Below, piece after piece: positions 1-5,733 of a stretch of 5,860 nucleotides of DNA. The stretch spans positions 556 through 6,415 of the forward strand of contig PLKU01000529.1 of assembly GCA_003140705.1 (NCBI GenBank), read 5' to 3'. A model generated the notes under the pieces. That model saw nothing but the letters and a program-made list of their open reading frames with translations. It did not search any database and was not told where the DNA came from. Origin of the DNA: Acidobacteriaceae bacterium (GTDB taxonomy: Bacteria; Acidobacteriota; Terriglobia; Terriglobales; Acidobacteriaceae). A program made the position numbers and the translations under genes. How positions within the stretch are numbered: the first letter of the stretch is position 1; every line of letters begins with the position of its first letter.

Positions 1-51
1 GTTCGTGTCAGGCACAATTCTCTTGTAGTTCAGTGGCTTCAGCTCCGGCAC
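1..51 (-). CDS. possible start of a downstream gene (partial, runs off the left edge)
   Basis: A reading frame open to the window edge begins with GTG at 51..49 and overlaps the last codons of the amidohydrolase in another frame. It reads VPELKPLNYKRIVPDTN, a plausible protein-like composition. A second GTG at 15..13 follows an AAGAGA-like ribosome binding site and is an alternative start. Such a stop/start overlap would imply translational coupling with the amidohydrolase and hence an operon running leftwards. Only 17 codons are visible, so no family can be assigned. The frame could also be chance, since 17 open codons are common. Confidence 0.25.
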   Translation of the reverse strand, partial: MPELKPLNYKRIVPDTN

Positions 52-1028
52 ACTGATTTCATCAGCCGCTCCCAGTTCCCGTGGGCAAATAGCTCCTTCT
101 GTTCTGGAGACAGTGCCGCTTCCTCAACAAAGAGTCGGCCCGGTTTGCCCGGACGGTACTGGTAGGGGTAATCCGTTGAAAACAGAATGCGCTCGTGCCC
201 GACCACTTCAAATGTGCGCTGTAAATAGGACTGACTCCACATGCCACTCGGCGTAACGTAGAGGTTCTGCTTGAAGTAGTCGGCGACAGGTCTCTGGAGA
301 TTCGTCACTCGCGCCAGTGAACCCAGCCGCTCCAGATAAAAGAGAACAACTTCGCCCCAATGGCCGAGGATTATTTGCAGATCGGGATACCTATCAAAGA
401 CGCCGGCGAGGATCAGACGGACGAATTGGATGCCAGCTTCGTAGTGCCACCCCAGGCCGAATGCCGCAAAAGCGGTATCGATCTGGTTGCCGAAGCCTGA
501 GTAGTAGACATCTCTCACGGCGCGTTGCGGAATCTGCGGATGGATAAAGAGCGGAACGCGAAGTCTTGCAGCGGTCTCGAACATCGGGAAAAAGTCTGGG
601 TGATCGAGGTTCTTCTCGCGCGTACGGCCGCAGAGCATGGAGCCCATCAACGCAAGGTGGGTGACACTCCGCTCAAGTTCTGTCGCAGCATCTTCTGGCG
701 ATGCGGTTGGCAACGTCGCAAAGCCCTGAAAGCGAGTGGGGTACTTCGCTACCGTTTCGGCAACCAGGTCGTTGGTCCGTCGTGCCAGAGTCACGCTCTC
801 CTCAGGCTCAAGGTTGTGTAATGCTGGCGTAGTCACTGAAAGCACCTGGACATCGACACCGCTCTCATCCATCAATGCCAGTCGCTGCTCTGCCAGATTG
901 TCCAGCCTTTCTCCGATCTCCCCACGCTCGAACCCACCTGTACCCTCTTCTCCAATCGCAGACGCCGCCCAGGCAGCACGAATGTCCGCAGTCACAAAAT
1001 GCTCTTCGATACCAATTAGCTTCATCAT
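39..1028 (-). CDS. amidohydrolase-2 family metal-dependent hydrolase / decarboxylase (ACMSD, gamma-resorcylate decarboxylase type)
   Basis: This is a cytoplasmic TIM-barrel enzyme of about 329 residues, the usual length for the amidohydrolase-2 family (PF04909). Counting from the second ATG (1025), the metal-site signatures appear in family order: Glu7-x-His9 in IEEHF on strand 1, His162 in FIHPQ, His222 in ILGHWGE and Asp285 in LFSTDYP. An E-x-H first motif instead of H-x-H is typical of the gamma-resorcylate / 2,3-dihydroxybenzoate decarboxylase branch, so non-oxidative decarboxylation or hydrolysis of an aromatic or related acid is likely. The substrate cannot be read from sequence. The frame stays open up to 1133, but an AAGAGG site at 1036-1041 lies 7 bases before the ATG at 1028, and homologues begin close to the EEHF motif. 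The extra 35 upstream residues are therefore leader. The gene is divergent from a LysR regulator, its probable controller. The C-terminus (GNWERLM) ends where family members usually end. Confidence 0.93.
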   Translation of the reverse strand: MMKLIGIEEHFVTADIRAAWAASAIGEEGTGGFERGEIGERLDNLAEQRLALMDESGVDVQVLSVTTPALHNLEPEESVTLARRTNDLVAETVAKYPTRFQGFATLPTASPEDAATELERSVTHLALMGSMLCGRTREKNLDHPDFFPMFETAARLRVPLFIHPQIPQRAVRDVYYSGFGNQIDTAFAAFGLGWHYEAGIQFVRLILAGVFDRYPDLQIILGHWGEVVLFYLERLGSLARVTNLQRPVADYFKQNLYVTPSGMWSQSYLQRTFEVVGHERILFSTDYPYQYRPGKPGRLFVEEAALSPEQKELFAHGNWERLMKSVCRS

Positions 1029-1035
1029 TGCCTTG

Positions 1036-1041
1036 CCTCTT
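1036..1041 (-). promoter_or_regulatory. ribosome binding site of the amidohydrolase
   Basis: On the minus strand AAGAGG lies 7 bases before the ATG at 1028, with a second AAGG at 1031-1034 close to the twin ATG codons (1028 and 1025). This decides the start against the longer open frame from 1133, which has no comparable site. Confidence 0.6.
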
Positions 1042-1103
1042 CTGTTCATTTCGTGATCTTTCGCTCGCAGGTGCGCCGGGGGCTGAATGTCGACCTCCGT
1101 TCT

Positions 1104-1136
1104 GGACAGTGCAAATCTGACCCGGACAGTCAAAAT
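1104..1136. repeat. 13-bp direct repeat, 20-bp period, candidate operator
   Basis: GGACAGTGCAAAT (1104-1116) and GGACAGTCAAAAT (1124-1136) match at 11 of 13 positions and start exactly 20 bp apart, two turns of the helix. They sit in the divergent region between the amidohydrolase and the lysR-type gene. On the minus strand the right-hand copy overlaps a possible TATATT -10 element (1133-1138). The spacing puts both copies on the same DNA face, as expected for a dimeric or tetrameric regulator. LysR proteins usually bind inverted T-N11-A boxes, so the repeat could belong to another regulator. Confidence 0.5.
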
Positions 1137-1180
1137 ATACCGGGCAATGGATCATGGCGGAAGGCGCATCGATCGCACTT

Positions 1181-1186
1181 TATAGT
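1181..1186 (+). promoter_or_regulatory. possible -10 element for the LysR-type gene
   Basis: TATAGT matches the -10 consensus at five of six positions and would place the transcript start near 1193. That fits translation from the ATG at 1227 and not from 1200. No good -35 hexamer is visible 16-18 bp upstream, so the promoter would be weak or activator-dependent. Confidence 0.3.
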
Positions 1187-1226
1187 TGCGTAGAACGCTA
1201 TGCTCGGGATAGGCTGCGTTCAATGC

Positions 1227-2195
1227 ATGGCTGATTCTGACCTGAACTTGTTGACCGCGCTGGATGCTCTGCTTGCCGAAGGGAGTGTGGTGGGCGCGGC
1301 TCGGCGCTTGCGCCTCAGCTCGTCCGCGATGAGCCGGACTCTCGCGCGGCTTCGGGAGGCGACGGGAGACCCGCTGCTCGTGCGCGCGGGTCGTGGACTG
1401 GTGCGTACGCCGCGCGCTACCGAACTGCGCGAGCGCGTGCGTGATCTGGTGCAGGATGCCCAAACCGTGCTACGTCCGGCCGTTGCCGCATTGGATTTCG
1501 CCGAGTTGAAACGGAGGTTCACAATCCGCTCGAACGAGGGATTTGTCGAGGTTTTCGCTGCACAGCTCGTTGCGGCCGTAACTGCAGTAGCACCGAGCGT
1601 GCGACTTCATTTCGCGCCGAAGCCCGAAAAGGACGTGGGAGCGCTGCGAGAGGGGCCGGTAGATCTTGAGATCGGCGTGCTCGGGAAGTCGGGGCCCGAG
1701 ATCCGCGTACAAACCCTATTCCACGACCACTTTGTTTGTGCAGTTCGGGAGGGGCATCCGTTGCTTGGCAAAGGTAAGATCACGGCCGAGCGATATGCGG
1801 CGTTTGGCCACGTCGTTGCTTCGCGCCGTGGAAGCGAGAGTGGCCCGGTAGACGAAGCACTGGGCGCCCTTGGCCTCACGCGAACGGTAGTCGCTGTGGT
1901 GCCCAGCTTCAGAGCAGCTTTATCGGTTGCGAGTGAATCCGATCTACTAGCACTGGTGACTGACTCGTTCTTTAACGCGACGCAGGGTGATCAGGCCAGA
2001 TCCGGTTTCTCGAAAGTCAAGAGCTTCCCACTACCGGTTCGCACCGAGGCGATCACGGTGTCACAAATGTGGCACCCGCGCCTCGACGCCGATCCGGCGC
2101 ATCGCTGGCTGCGAGGCTTGGTGCTGGCAACCTGCCGCGAACCGTGGCGAAAGATACGCGAAGCGGAATCGGATAGGTTACCAATCACTGCATAA
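1227..2195 (+). CDS. LysR-family transcriptional regulator
   Basis: This is a DNA-binding regulator of 322 residues from the chosen ATG, within the normal LysR range. The N-terminal winged helix-turn-helix covers about residues 5-62: LNLLTALDALLAEGSV, then GAARRLRLSSSAMSRTLARL as the helix-turn-helix, then the DPLLVRAGRGLVRTPRA wing. The remaining ~230 residues form the ligand-binding domain (LysR_substrate), with the typical VDLEIGVLG and VREGHPLL segments. Its C-terminal WHPRLDADPAHRWLR segment is common in NodD-like LysR proteins that sense aromatic compounds. An in-frame ATG at 1200 would add nine residues, but family members start close to the DLNLL segment, so 1227 is preferred. Neither start has a clear Shine-Dalgarno sequence. 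The gene is divergent from the amidohydrolase, the classic position of a LysR activator next to its target. The inducer is unknown. Confidence 0.94.
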   Translation: MADSDLNLLTALDALLAEGSVVGAARRLRLSSSAMSRTLARLREATGDPLLVRAGRGLVRTPRATELRERVRDLVQDAQTVLRPAVAALDFAELKRRFTIRSNEGFVEVFAAQLVAAVTAVAPSVRLHFAPKPEKDVGALREGPVDLEIGVLGKSGPEIRVQTLFHDHFVCAVREGHPLLGKGKITAERYAAFGHVVASRRGSESGPVDEALGALGLTRTVVAVVPSFRAALSVASESDLLALVTDSFFNATQGDQARSGFSKVKSFPLPVRTEAITVSQMWHPRLDADPAHRWLRGLVLATCREPWRKIREAESDRLPITA

Positions 2196-2263
2196 ACACT
2201 GCACTAAATGCTGGCCCAGAAAGCGCTCTTCTCTCTAGTGAGCAGGTAAGTATTCTAGGTTGA

Positions 2264-2281
2264 CGCGAAATCGCGAAATCG
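2264..2281. repeat. short tandem repeat, 8-bp unit
   Basis: CGCGAAAT is repeated twice in tandem and followed by CG. Two copies of so short a unit have no evident function. It is recorded only as local low complexity. Confidence 0.5.
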
Positions 2282-2346
2282 CTCACCGACAATGGAATCC
2301 GAGCCGCATGGGTGAAAAGTCGGCATCTCGGCAATAACTCGTTGAT

Positions 2347-2371
2347 CAATATCGCCAGATCGGGGATATTG
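2347..2371. terminator. imperfect hairpin between convergent genes, possible bidirectional terminator
   Basis: The arms CAATATCGCC (2347-2356) and GGGGATATTG (2362-2371) pair at nine of ten positions around a five-base loop. A symmetric hairpin between convergent genes is where a shared terminator would be expected. However, it lies 150 bases after the LysR stop and 270 bases after the GH3 stop, and no T-run follows on either strand, so intrinsic termination is doubtful. Confidence 0.25.
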
Positions 2372-2471
2372 GCGTCGGGAATTCGCCTCAACAAGTGCAA
2401 TGCCAAGTTTTCAACACTTGACCGCCCAGCGTCGGGTTTGCCGGTTACTCGGCCGCGTGTCGGGAATCTAA

Positions 2472-2627
2472 CTAGTCGGCTGCTCGTCCACATGGTTTCC
2501 GACGAGTGCTCGCTTTGAGAAGTCCCTGTCTTGGTAGCCGGTTATCCAGGCAGAACCAAGGTCTATCCGCAATCCGTGCCGACAGTGAGGTCGGGAAGTT
2601 CTGCATTTCTCCGAATCGAATGATCAT
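2472..2627 (-). CDS. hypothetical 51-residue protein just downstream of the GH3 gene
   Basis: This short ORF starts with ATG at 2627..2625, only 11 bases after the glycosidase stop. It is preceded by AAGGAG (2632-2637) with a 4-base spacer, one of the better Shine-Dalgarno matches in the window. The product begins MIIRFGEMQNF and is rich in Arg and Pro, with two Cys and one Trp. It has no signal peptide, membrane segment or family that I recognise. It would be the third gene of the TetR-GH3 operon. The length and odd composition make a chance ORF at least as likely. Translation of this frame or its conservation beside related GH3 genes would settle it. Confidence 0.2.
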   Translation of the reverse strand: MIIRFGEMQNFPTSLSARIADRPWFCLDNRLPRQGLLKASTRRKPCGRAAD

Positions 2628-2638
2628 GAAACTCCTTT

Positions 2639-4897
2639 TCAGAAGGTCAGCGGCTGCTCCAATGAAAGATTCTGCGATGAGTTGCCAACTCGAATGATGT
2701 ACTTTCCGGGGATTTGTTTCCAGGAATCGGAAGCCTCGTCGTAGACAGTGAGCCGGTTTCGGCTTACCGGAACGGCGACCTGCTTTGACTCGCCCGGCGC
2801 AAGCTCTACCCGGGTCCAGCCGACCAGTCGCTTTGGCGGCTCTTCGGCTGCGTCGGGCAGCGAGGCGTAAACCTGCGCGATCTCAGTGCCGGCGTGTTTG
2901 CCTGTGTTCAACACTCTGAACGAGACGATTGCCGGATCACCGGGCGACACGGAGAGACCTGAGTAGGCGTAGCTCGAATACGAGAGGCCGAACCCGAATG
3001 GGAAGAGTACAGGCTTCTTTTCGGCGTCATACCACTTGTAACCGACCTTCAGGCCCTCGTCGTAGTCGATCTGGAACGGGGGTAGCCCTTTAGCGGCCAG
3101 CTTCATGAAATCGGAGAACTCAGCGACTGCCGCGAAGTTGAACTCAGATTCCGGCGGAGGCAAAATCAGTTTGGGATGCGGCAGGTCGGCGTCGCCCCGG
3201 GGGAACGTGACCGCGAGTTTCCCCGTCGGATTCACCTCGCCAACGAGGATGTTGGCCAAGGCCTCGGCGCCGCGGATTCCCGGATACCAAGCTTCAACAA
3301 CTCCCGACACTTTGTCGATCCAGGGCATGGTCGCCGGGCTTCCCGTCTCGAGTACGACGATGGTCTTGGGATTGGCTGCGGCTACAGTTTCGATCAGTTT
3401 GTTCTGTTCGGGAGCAAGGTCGAGGGTGGGCAGATCGGAACCCTCCGCCTCCCACTGGTATGCGAAGACGATCGCCACGTCTGCCTGTTTCGCAGCGGCC
3501 GCGGCTGTGACAAGCTCGTCTCCCGAGTTATAGGTCACTTTTGCGTTTGGCAGCTTTGCTGTCAGAGCACGAAGCGGGGAACTCGGCATCCAAGCCGGGC
3601 GAATCACGGACGACATTACATCCGTCGCAGGTGGCGGTGGAACAACCGAGCCGCCTGGCGGGTCAGTCTGAGCTGAGCCGCCGCCGGAAAGCACGCCGAC
3701 ATCCGCGTGACCGCCAATCACGGCAATCGCGCGAACGCCGTTGAGCGGCAGAACATCGCCGTTATTCTTCAGGAGAACGATGCTCCTCTCTGCGATGCTC
3801 TGAGCCAGCGCGAATCCGCGGTCCACATCGGGTACCTGCGTCTGCACAGGATGATCGAAAAGCCCTACCGCAAAGACAGTGCGCAGAATGCGATGGACAT
3901 GATCGTTCAACTCTTCCTGCGACACCTCGTCGCTTTCGATCACCTTTTTCAGATCATCTCCGAAGAAGAATATGCCAGGCTCTTCCTGATCGAGCCCCGC
4001 ATGGGACGCCTTGGCAGTGGAGTGCGTTCCTCCCCAATCCGAGAGAACGAATCCCTTGAACTTGAAATCTTTCTTAAGAACATCTCTCAGCAGGTATTGG
4101 TTCTCGCACGCGTAGTCGCCATTCACTCGGTTGTACGAGCACATGACAGCGCCGGCGTCTGAGATTCCCAACGCAATCTGAAACGCCAACAGATCTGTTT
4201 CGCGCATCGCGCGCTTGTCCACATTCGCGTTCAACGCACTGCGACCGCTCTCCTGGTCATTCATCGCGAAGTGTTTCAAATCGCCGATGACATACTGCGA
4301 CTGCAGTCCTCTCACCACGTTCCCGGCCAGTGTGCCGGCCAGCAGAGGATCTTCGCCCTGATACTCAAATGTGCGGCCATTACGCGGCTCGCGAGCAAGG
4401 TTCACGCCGCCACCCAGCGACATGCTGTAGCCCTCATCGCGCAGTTCTCGGCCAATCAATGCTCCGTATTCAAACGCTAACTGCGGATCCCACGAGGAAG
4501 CCGCGCCGAGATTGTTGGGCAATGCAGTTGAGTAGCGTCCCCGCAGAGAGCCGAGTGTGACGCCGGATGCCGAGTCCGCCATCTGAATTGACGGAATTCC
4601 CAGCCGCGGAATGGGCTTTGTGTACCCAGCGCCGCCGTTCGATCCCGTTGGGCCGGCGGTGGAGAAATCGACGCCCTGGCCGTGCAGAAGCAGAATCTTC
4701 TCGTCGAGGGTCATTTCCTTGATGACCATGTCAGCGCGCACATCTGGAGAGAGATTTGCATCGGACCAGGGATAGTTCTTCGGCTGAGACTTTCCCAGAA
4801 GCTGGGCGTTGGCCCATGCGTCGGTCAAGAGAGCGGCGATGAGCGCCGCCATCAGTGTAATGCGCCTTCTAGACCCTTGTTTTATCGTCAGACCCAT
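2639..4897 (-). CDS. secreted glycoside hydrolase family 3 beta-glycosidase (beta-glucosidase-like)
   Basis: This 752-residue exported enzyme is expected to hydrolyse terminal beta-linked glucose or a similar sugar with retention of configuration. Numbering from the ATG: a signal peptide has a basic n-region (KQGSRRR), a hydrophobic core (ITLMAALIAALL) and an ANA-Q cleavage site near residue 31, pointing to the periplasm or exterior. The GH3 N-terminal barrel (about 55-345) has LKHFAMNDQESGR, with the substrate-binding Lys208-His209, and GFVLSDWGG, with nucleophile Asp287. The GH3 C-terminal domain (about 370-570) contains WEAEGSDL, where Glu485 is the candidate acid/base, and YPGIRGAEALANILVGEVNPTGKL. 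A fibronectin-III-like domain ends the protein (about 635-752). The usual DGPxG loop reads ADSASG, a variant seen in one GH3 branch. GGAG at 4903-4906 lies five bases before the ATG. A GTG at 4903 overlaps that site and is unlikely as a start. The gene follows the tetR-type gene by 42 bases, so cotranscription is likely. Substrate (cellobiose, aryl or plant glycoside) is unknown. Confidence 0.96.
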   Translation of the reverse strand: MGLTIKQGSRRRITLMAALIAALLTDAWANAQLLGKSQPKNYPWSDANLSPDVRADMVIKEMTLDEKILLLHGQGVDFSTAGPTGSNGGAGYTKPIPRLGIPSIQMADSASGVTLGSLRGRYSTALPNNLGAASSWDPQLAFEYGALIGRELRDEGYSMSLGGGVNLAREPRNGRTFEYQGEDPLLAGTLAGNVVRGLQSQYVIGDLKHFAMNDQESGRSALNANVDKRAMRETDLLAFQIALGISDAGAVMCSYNRVNGDYACENQYLLRDVLKKDFKFKGFVLSDWGGTHSTAKASHAGLDQEEPGIFFFGDDLKKVIESDEVSQEELNDHVHRILRTVFAVGLFDHPVQTQVPDVDRGFALAQSIAERSIVLLKNNGDVLPLNGVRAIAVIGGHADVGVLSGGGSAQTDPPGGSVVPPPPATDVMSSVIRPAWMPSSPLRALTAKLPNAKVTYNSGDELVTAAAAAKQADVAIVFAYQWEAEGSDLPTLDLAPEQNKLIETVAAANPKTIVVLETGSPATMPWIDKVSGVVEAWYPGIRGAEALANILVGEVNPTGKLAVTFPRGDADLPHPKLILPPPESEFNFAAVAEFSDFMKLAAKGLPPFQIDYDEGLKVGYKWYDAEKKPVLFPFGFGLSYSSYAYSGLSVSPGDPAIVSFRVLNTGKHAGTEIAQVYASLPDAAEEPPKRLVGWTRVELAPGESKQVAVPVSRNRLTVYDEASDSWKQIPGKYIIRVGNSSQNLSLEQPLTF

Positions 4898-4902
4898 TTG
4901 CA

Positions 4903-4906
4903 CTCC
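4903..4906 (-). promoter_or_regulatory. ribosome binding site deciding the GH3 start
   Basis: TTGGAG on the minus strand, with its GGAG core here, sits five bases before ATG 4897. The alternative upstream GTG (4903..4901) overlaps this element and so could not use it. Confidence 0.65.
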
Positions 4907-4934
4907 AATTTCGTGAAAATAGATTGTGTTAATT

Positions 4935-4955
4935 CCTTCTCAACTCATGAGAAGG
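4935..4955 (-). promoter_or_regulatory. intercistronic hairpin at the TetR stop codon
   Basis: Perfect 7-bp arms CCTTCTC and GAGAAGG enclose a 7-base loop. On the transcript the structure spans the last codons and stop of the TetR-type gene, upstream of the GH3 ribosome binding site. There is no following T-run, so it is not a standard terminator. It could lower read-through, mark a processing site, or be chance. It does not sequester the GH3 Shine-Dalgarno sequence, which lies about 30 bases downstream. Confidence 0.35.
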
Positions 4956-5587
4956 GTTTCGACGAGCAGTGTGACGACGTCTTTCAACTTCGAATTGCTA
5001 AGCACAGCAGGCGCAAACTCCTCTTCAAGAATCAAAGCCGGAACGATTGCCGCCATCGACGCCAGAGCAACTTGCGCTCCGAGAGCAGAGCGACTATCCA
5101 ACTTCCTCTGCCCCAGGCTCGCCCAAACATCAGGTAGATACTTCAAATGCTCCTTGAAATAGAGACTCTTATGAATTTTTTGCAACCGCTTCTTCGCAGG
5201 ATGGTTCCGCACTGCGAAGAGTTTGAATTCGAGAAGCAAACGGCACCACGCCTTGTCGTTTTTGACGGCCGAAAAGAAATGATCCCTCAGCGCGCGGCTA
5301 ATCTGCTCTTGACTCTTGCAACCCACAAGCATTGCCTCGGCGCGTGTGCGGTACTTACTGATCCGTTCCTCTAAAAGCGCAAAGTAGAGATCTTCCTTGC
5401 TTTTGAAATGGCCGTAGATGGCGCCTTTTGAGCGACCGGCCAAGGTTGCAATCTCGCCCAGCTCGGCGCCCAGGTAGCCATCGCGCACGAAAACAATTTC
5501 GGCCGAATTCAGCAGCAAATCCCTTGTCTGTTTCGCCCGAATCTGATGCTTGTTTGGTTTCAGTTCACTGACGGTTTGCCTGCCCAT
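4940..5587 (-). CDS. TetR/AcrR-family transcriptional repressor
   Basis: This 215-residue one-component regulator has the usual TetR length and layout. The N-terminal DNA-binding domain (about residues 15-65) has a first helix TRDLLLNSAEIVFVRDGY, then the helix-turn-helix GEIATLAGRSKGAIYGHF, and the hallmark IYGHFKSKEDLYFALLEE that closes it. The remaining ~145 residues form the helical ligand-binding and dimerisation domain, too divergent to predict a ligand. It opens the operon with the GH3 glycosidase downstream, 42 bases apart. The start ATG (5587) follows GAGAGG with a short 3-base spacer. The leader from the predicted promoter is about 130 bases long and contains operator-like palindromes, so autoregulation is very likely. 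Its target set is inferred to be its own operon and perhaps a divergent gene beyond the right edge. TetR proteins more often guard efflux or lipid genes than glycosidases. Confidence 0.95.
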   Translation of the reverse strand: MGRQTVSELKPNKHQIRAKQTRDLLLNSAEIVFVRDGYLGAELGEIATLAGRSKGAIYGHFKSKEDLYFALLEERISKYRTRAEAMLVGCKSQEQISRALRDHFFSAVKNDKAWCRLLLEFKLFAVRNHPAKKRLQKIHKSLYFKEHLKYLPDVWASLGQRKLDSRSALGAQVALASMAAIVPALILEEEFAPAVLSNSKLKDVVTLLVETLLMS

Positions 5588-5635
5588 ATACCTCTCGGTC
5601 GCGTTGGACCATTTTCAATTTCAACCTCGTAACGA

Positions 5636-5666
5636 TCACACTCAAAGGCCGATTCTCTGAGTGTGA
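5636..5666. repeat. perfect 9-bp inverted repeat in the TetR operon leader
   Basis: TCACACTCA (5636-5644) and TGAGTGTGA (5658-5666) are perfect reverse complements around 13 bases. The element lies about 50 bases upstream of the TetR-type start and downstream of the predicted promoter. It may be a regulator binding site or an RNA stem-loop in the leader. The arms differ from the ACYSACYRGTCG sites upstream, so a second regulator is possible. Confidence 0.5.
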
Positions 5667-5687
5667 ATTAGCGCCAGTTGCCACTTC

Positions 5688-5703
5688 ACTCACCGGTCGG
5701 TGA
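5688..5703. promoter_or_regulatory. TetR-type operator candidate, downstream site
   Basis: The site contains TCACCGGTCGGTGA, a perfect palindrome with a two-base centre (5690-5703). From 5688 it reads ACTCACCGGTCGGT, close to the ACCGACCGGTCGGT style of several known TetR-family operators. It sits about 15-30 bases downstream of the predicted minus-strand transcript start. A repressor here would block RNA polymerase escape. Its first 12 bases resemble the second site at 5731. Confidence 0.55.
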
Positions 5704-5705
5704 TC

Positions 5706-5733
5706 TTGACTATGATAAAACACGAAATATACT
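5706..5733 (+). promoter_or_regulatory. possible divergent plus-strand promoter
   Basis: TTGACT (5706-5711) and TATACT (5728-5733) are separated by 16 bp, each five of six to the sigma-70 consensus. It points rightwards, overlaps the minus-strand promoter, and its -10 element touches the operator at 5731. It would serve a gene starting near or past the window edge. A weak ATG frame begins at 5809 but lacks a clear ribosome binding site. Confidence 0.4.

Larger units (their letters stand above)
2196..2638. other. 443-base convergent intergenic region without a convincing gene
   Basis: The stretch separates the 3' ends of the LysR-type gene and the GH3 gene. Several short frames are open on both strands, but none shows a recognisable domain or a good start, apart from the 51-codon ORF listed separately. 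It contains an imperfect hairpin at 2347-2371 and a tandem 8-bp repeat (CGCGAAAT twice, 2264-2279). No stem followed by a T-run was seen for either flanking gene. A minus-strand frame here faintly recalls the C-terminus of an IS66-type transposase, so the region may be a decayed insertion. Confidence 0.6.

Noticed and set aside
1029..1133. N-terminal extension of the amidohydrolase to a start at 1133
   Set aside because: The extra 35 residues have no counterpart before the EEHF motif in this family, cross the direct-repeat region, and lack a ribosome binding site. The ATG at 1028 has a good one.
2392..2420. CAAGTG / CACTTG inverted repeat
   Set aside because: Six-bp arms separated by 17 bases are expected by chance and no flanking signal supports a function.
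2185..2493. 102-codon minus-strand ORF between the convergent genes as a functional gene
   Set aside because: It overlaps the LysR 3' end, has no ribosome binding site of note and no recognisable domain. At most it is a decayed remnant.
2312..2518. 68-codon plus-strand ORF with GTG start
   Set aside because: There is no ribosome binding site and no domain. The upstream in-frame segment EIAKSLTDNGIRAAW faintly recalls a recombinase but is too short to support that.
3105..3676. Long plus-strand open frames inside the GH3 gene (142 and 166 codons)
   Set aside because: They lie opposite a clearly conserved GH3 coding frame, show no domain, and are rich in Arg and Ser as expected for shadows of GC-rich codons.
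3707..4162. Plus-strand 151-codon frame opposite the GH3 catalytic domain
   Set aside because: It is antisense to the KHF and SDW motif region and has no recognisable domain. It is a shadow of the real gene.
4916..4943. Separate promoter for the GH3 gene (TTGAGA, 16 bp, TATTTT on the minus strand)
   Set aside because: The -10 match is weak and the transcript would start only about 12 bases before the ATG, cutting close to the ribosome binding site. Cotranscription with the TetR-type gene is simpler.
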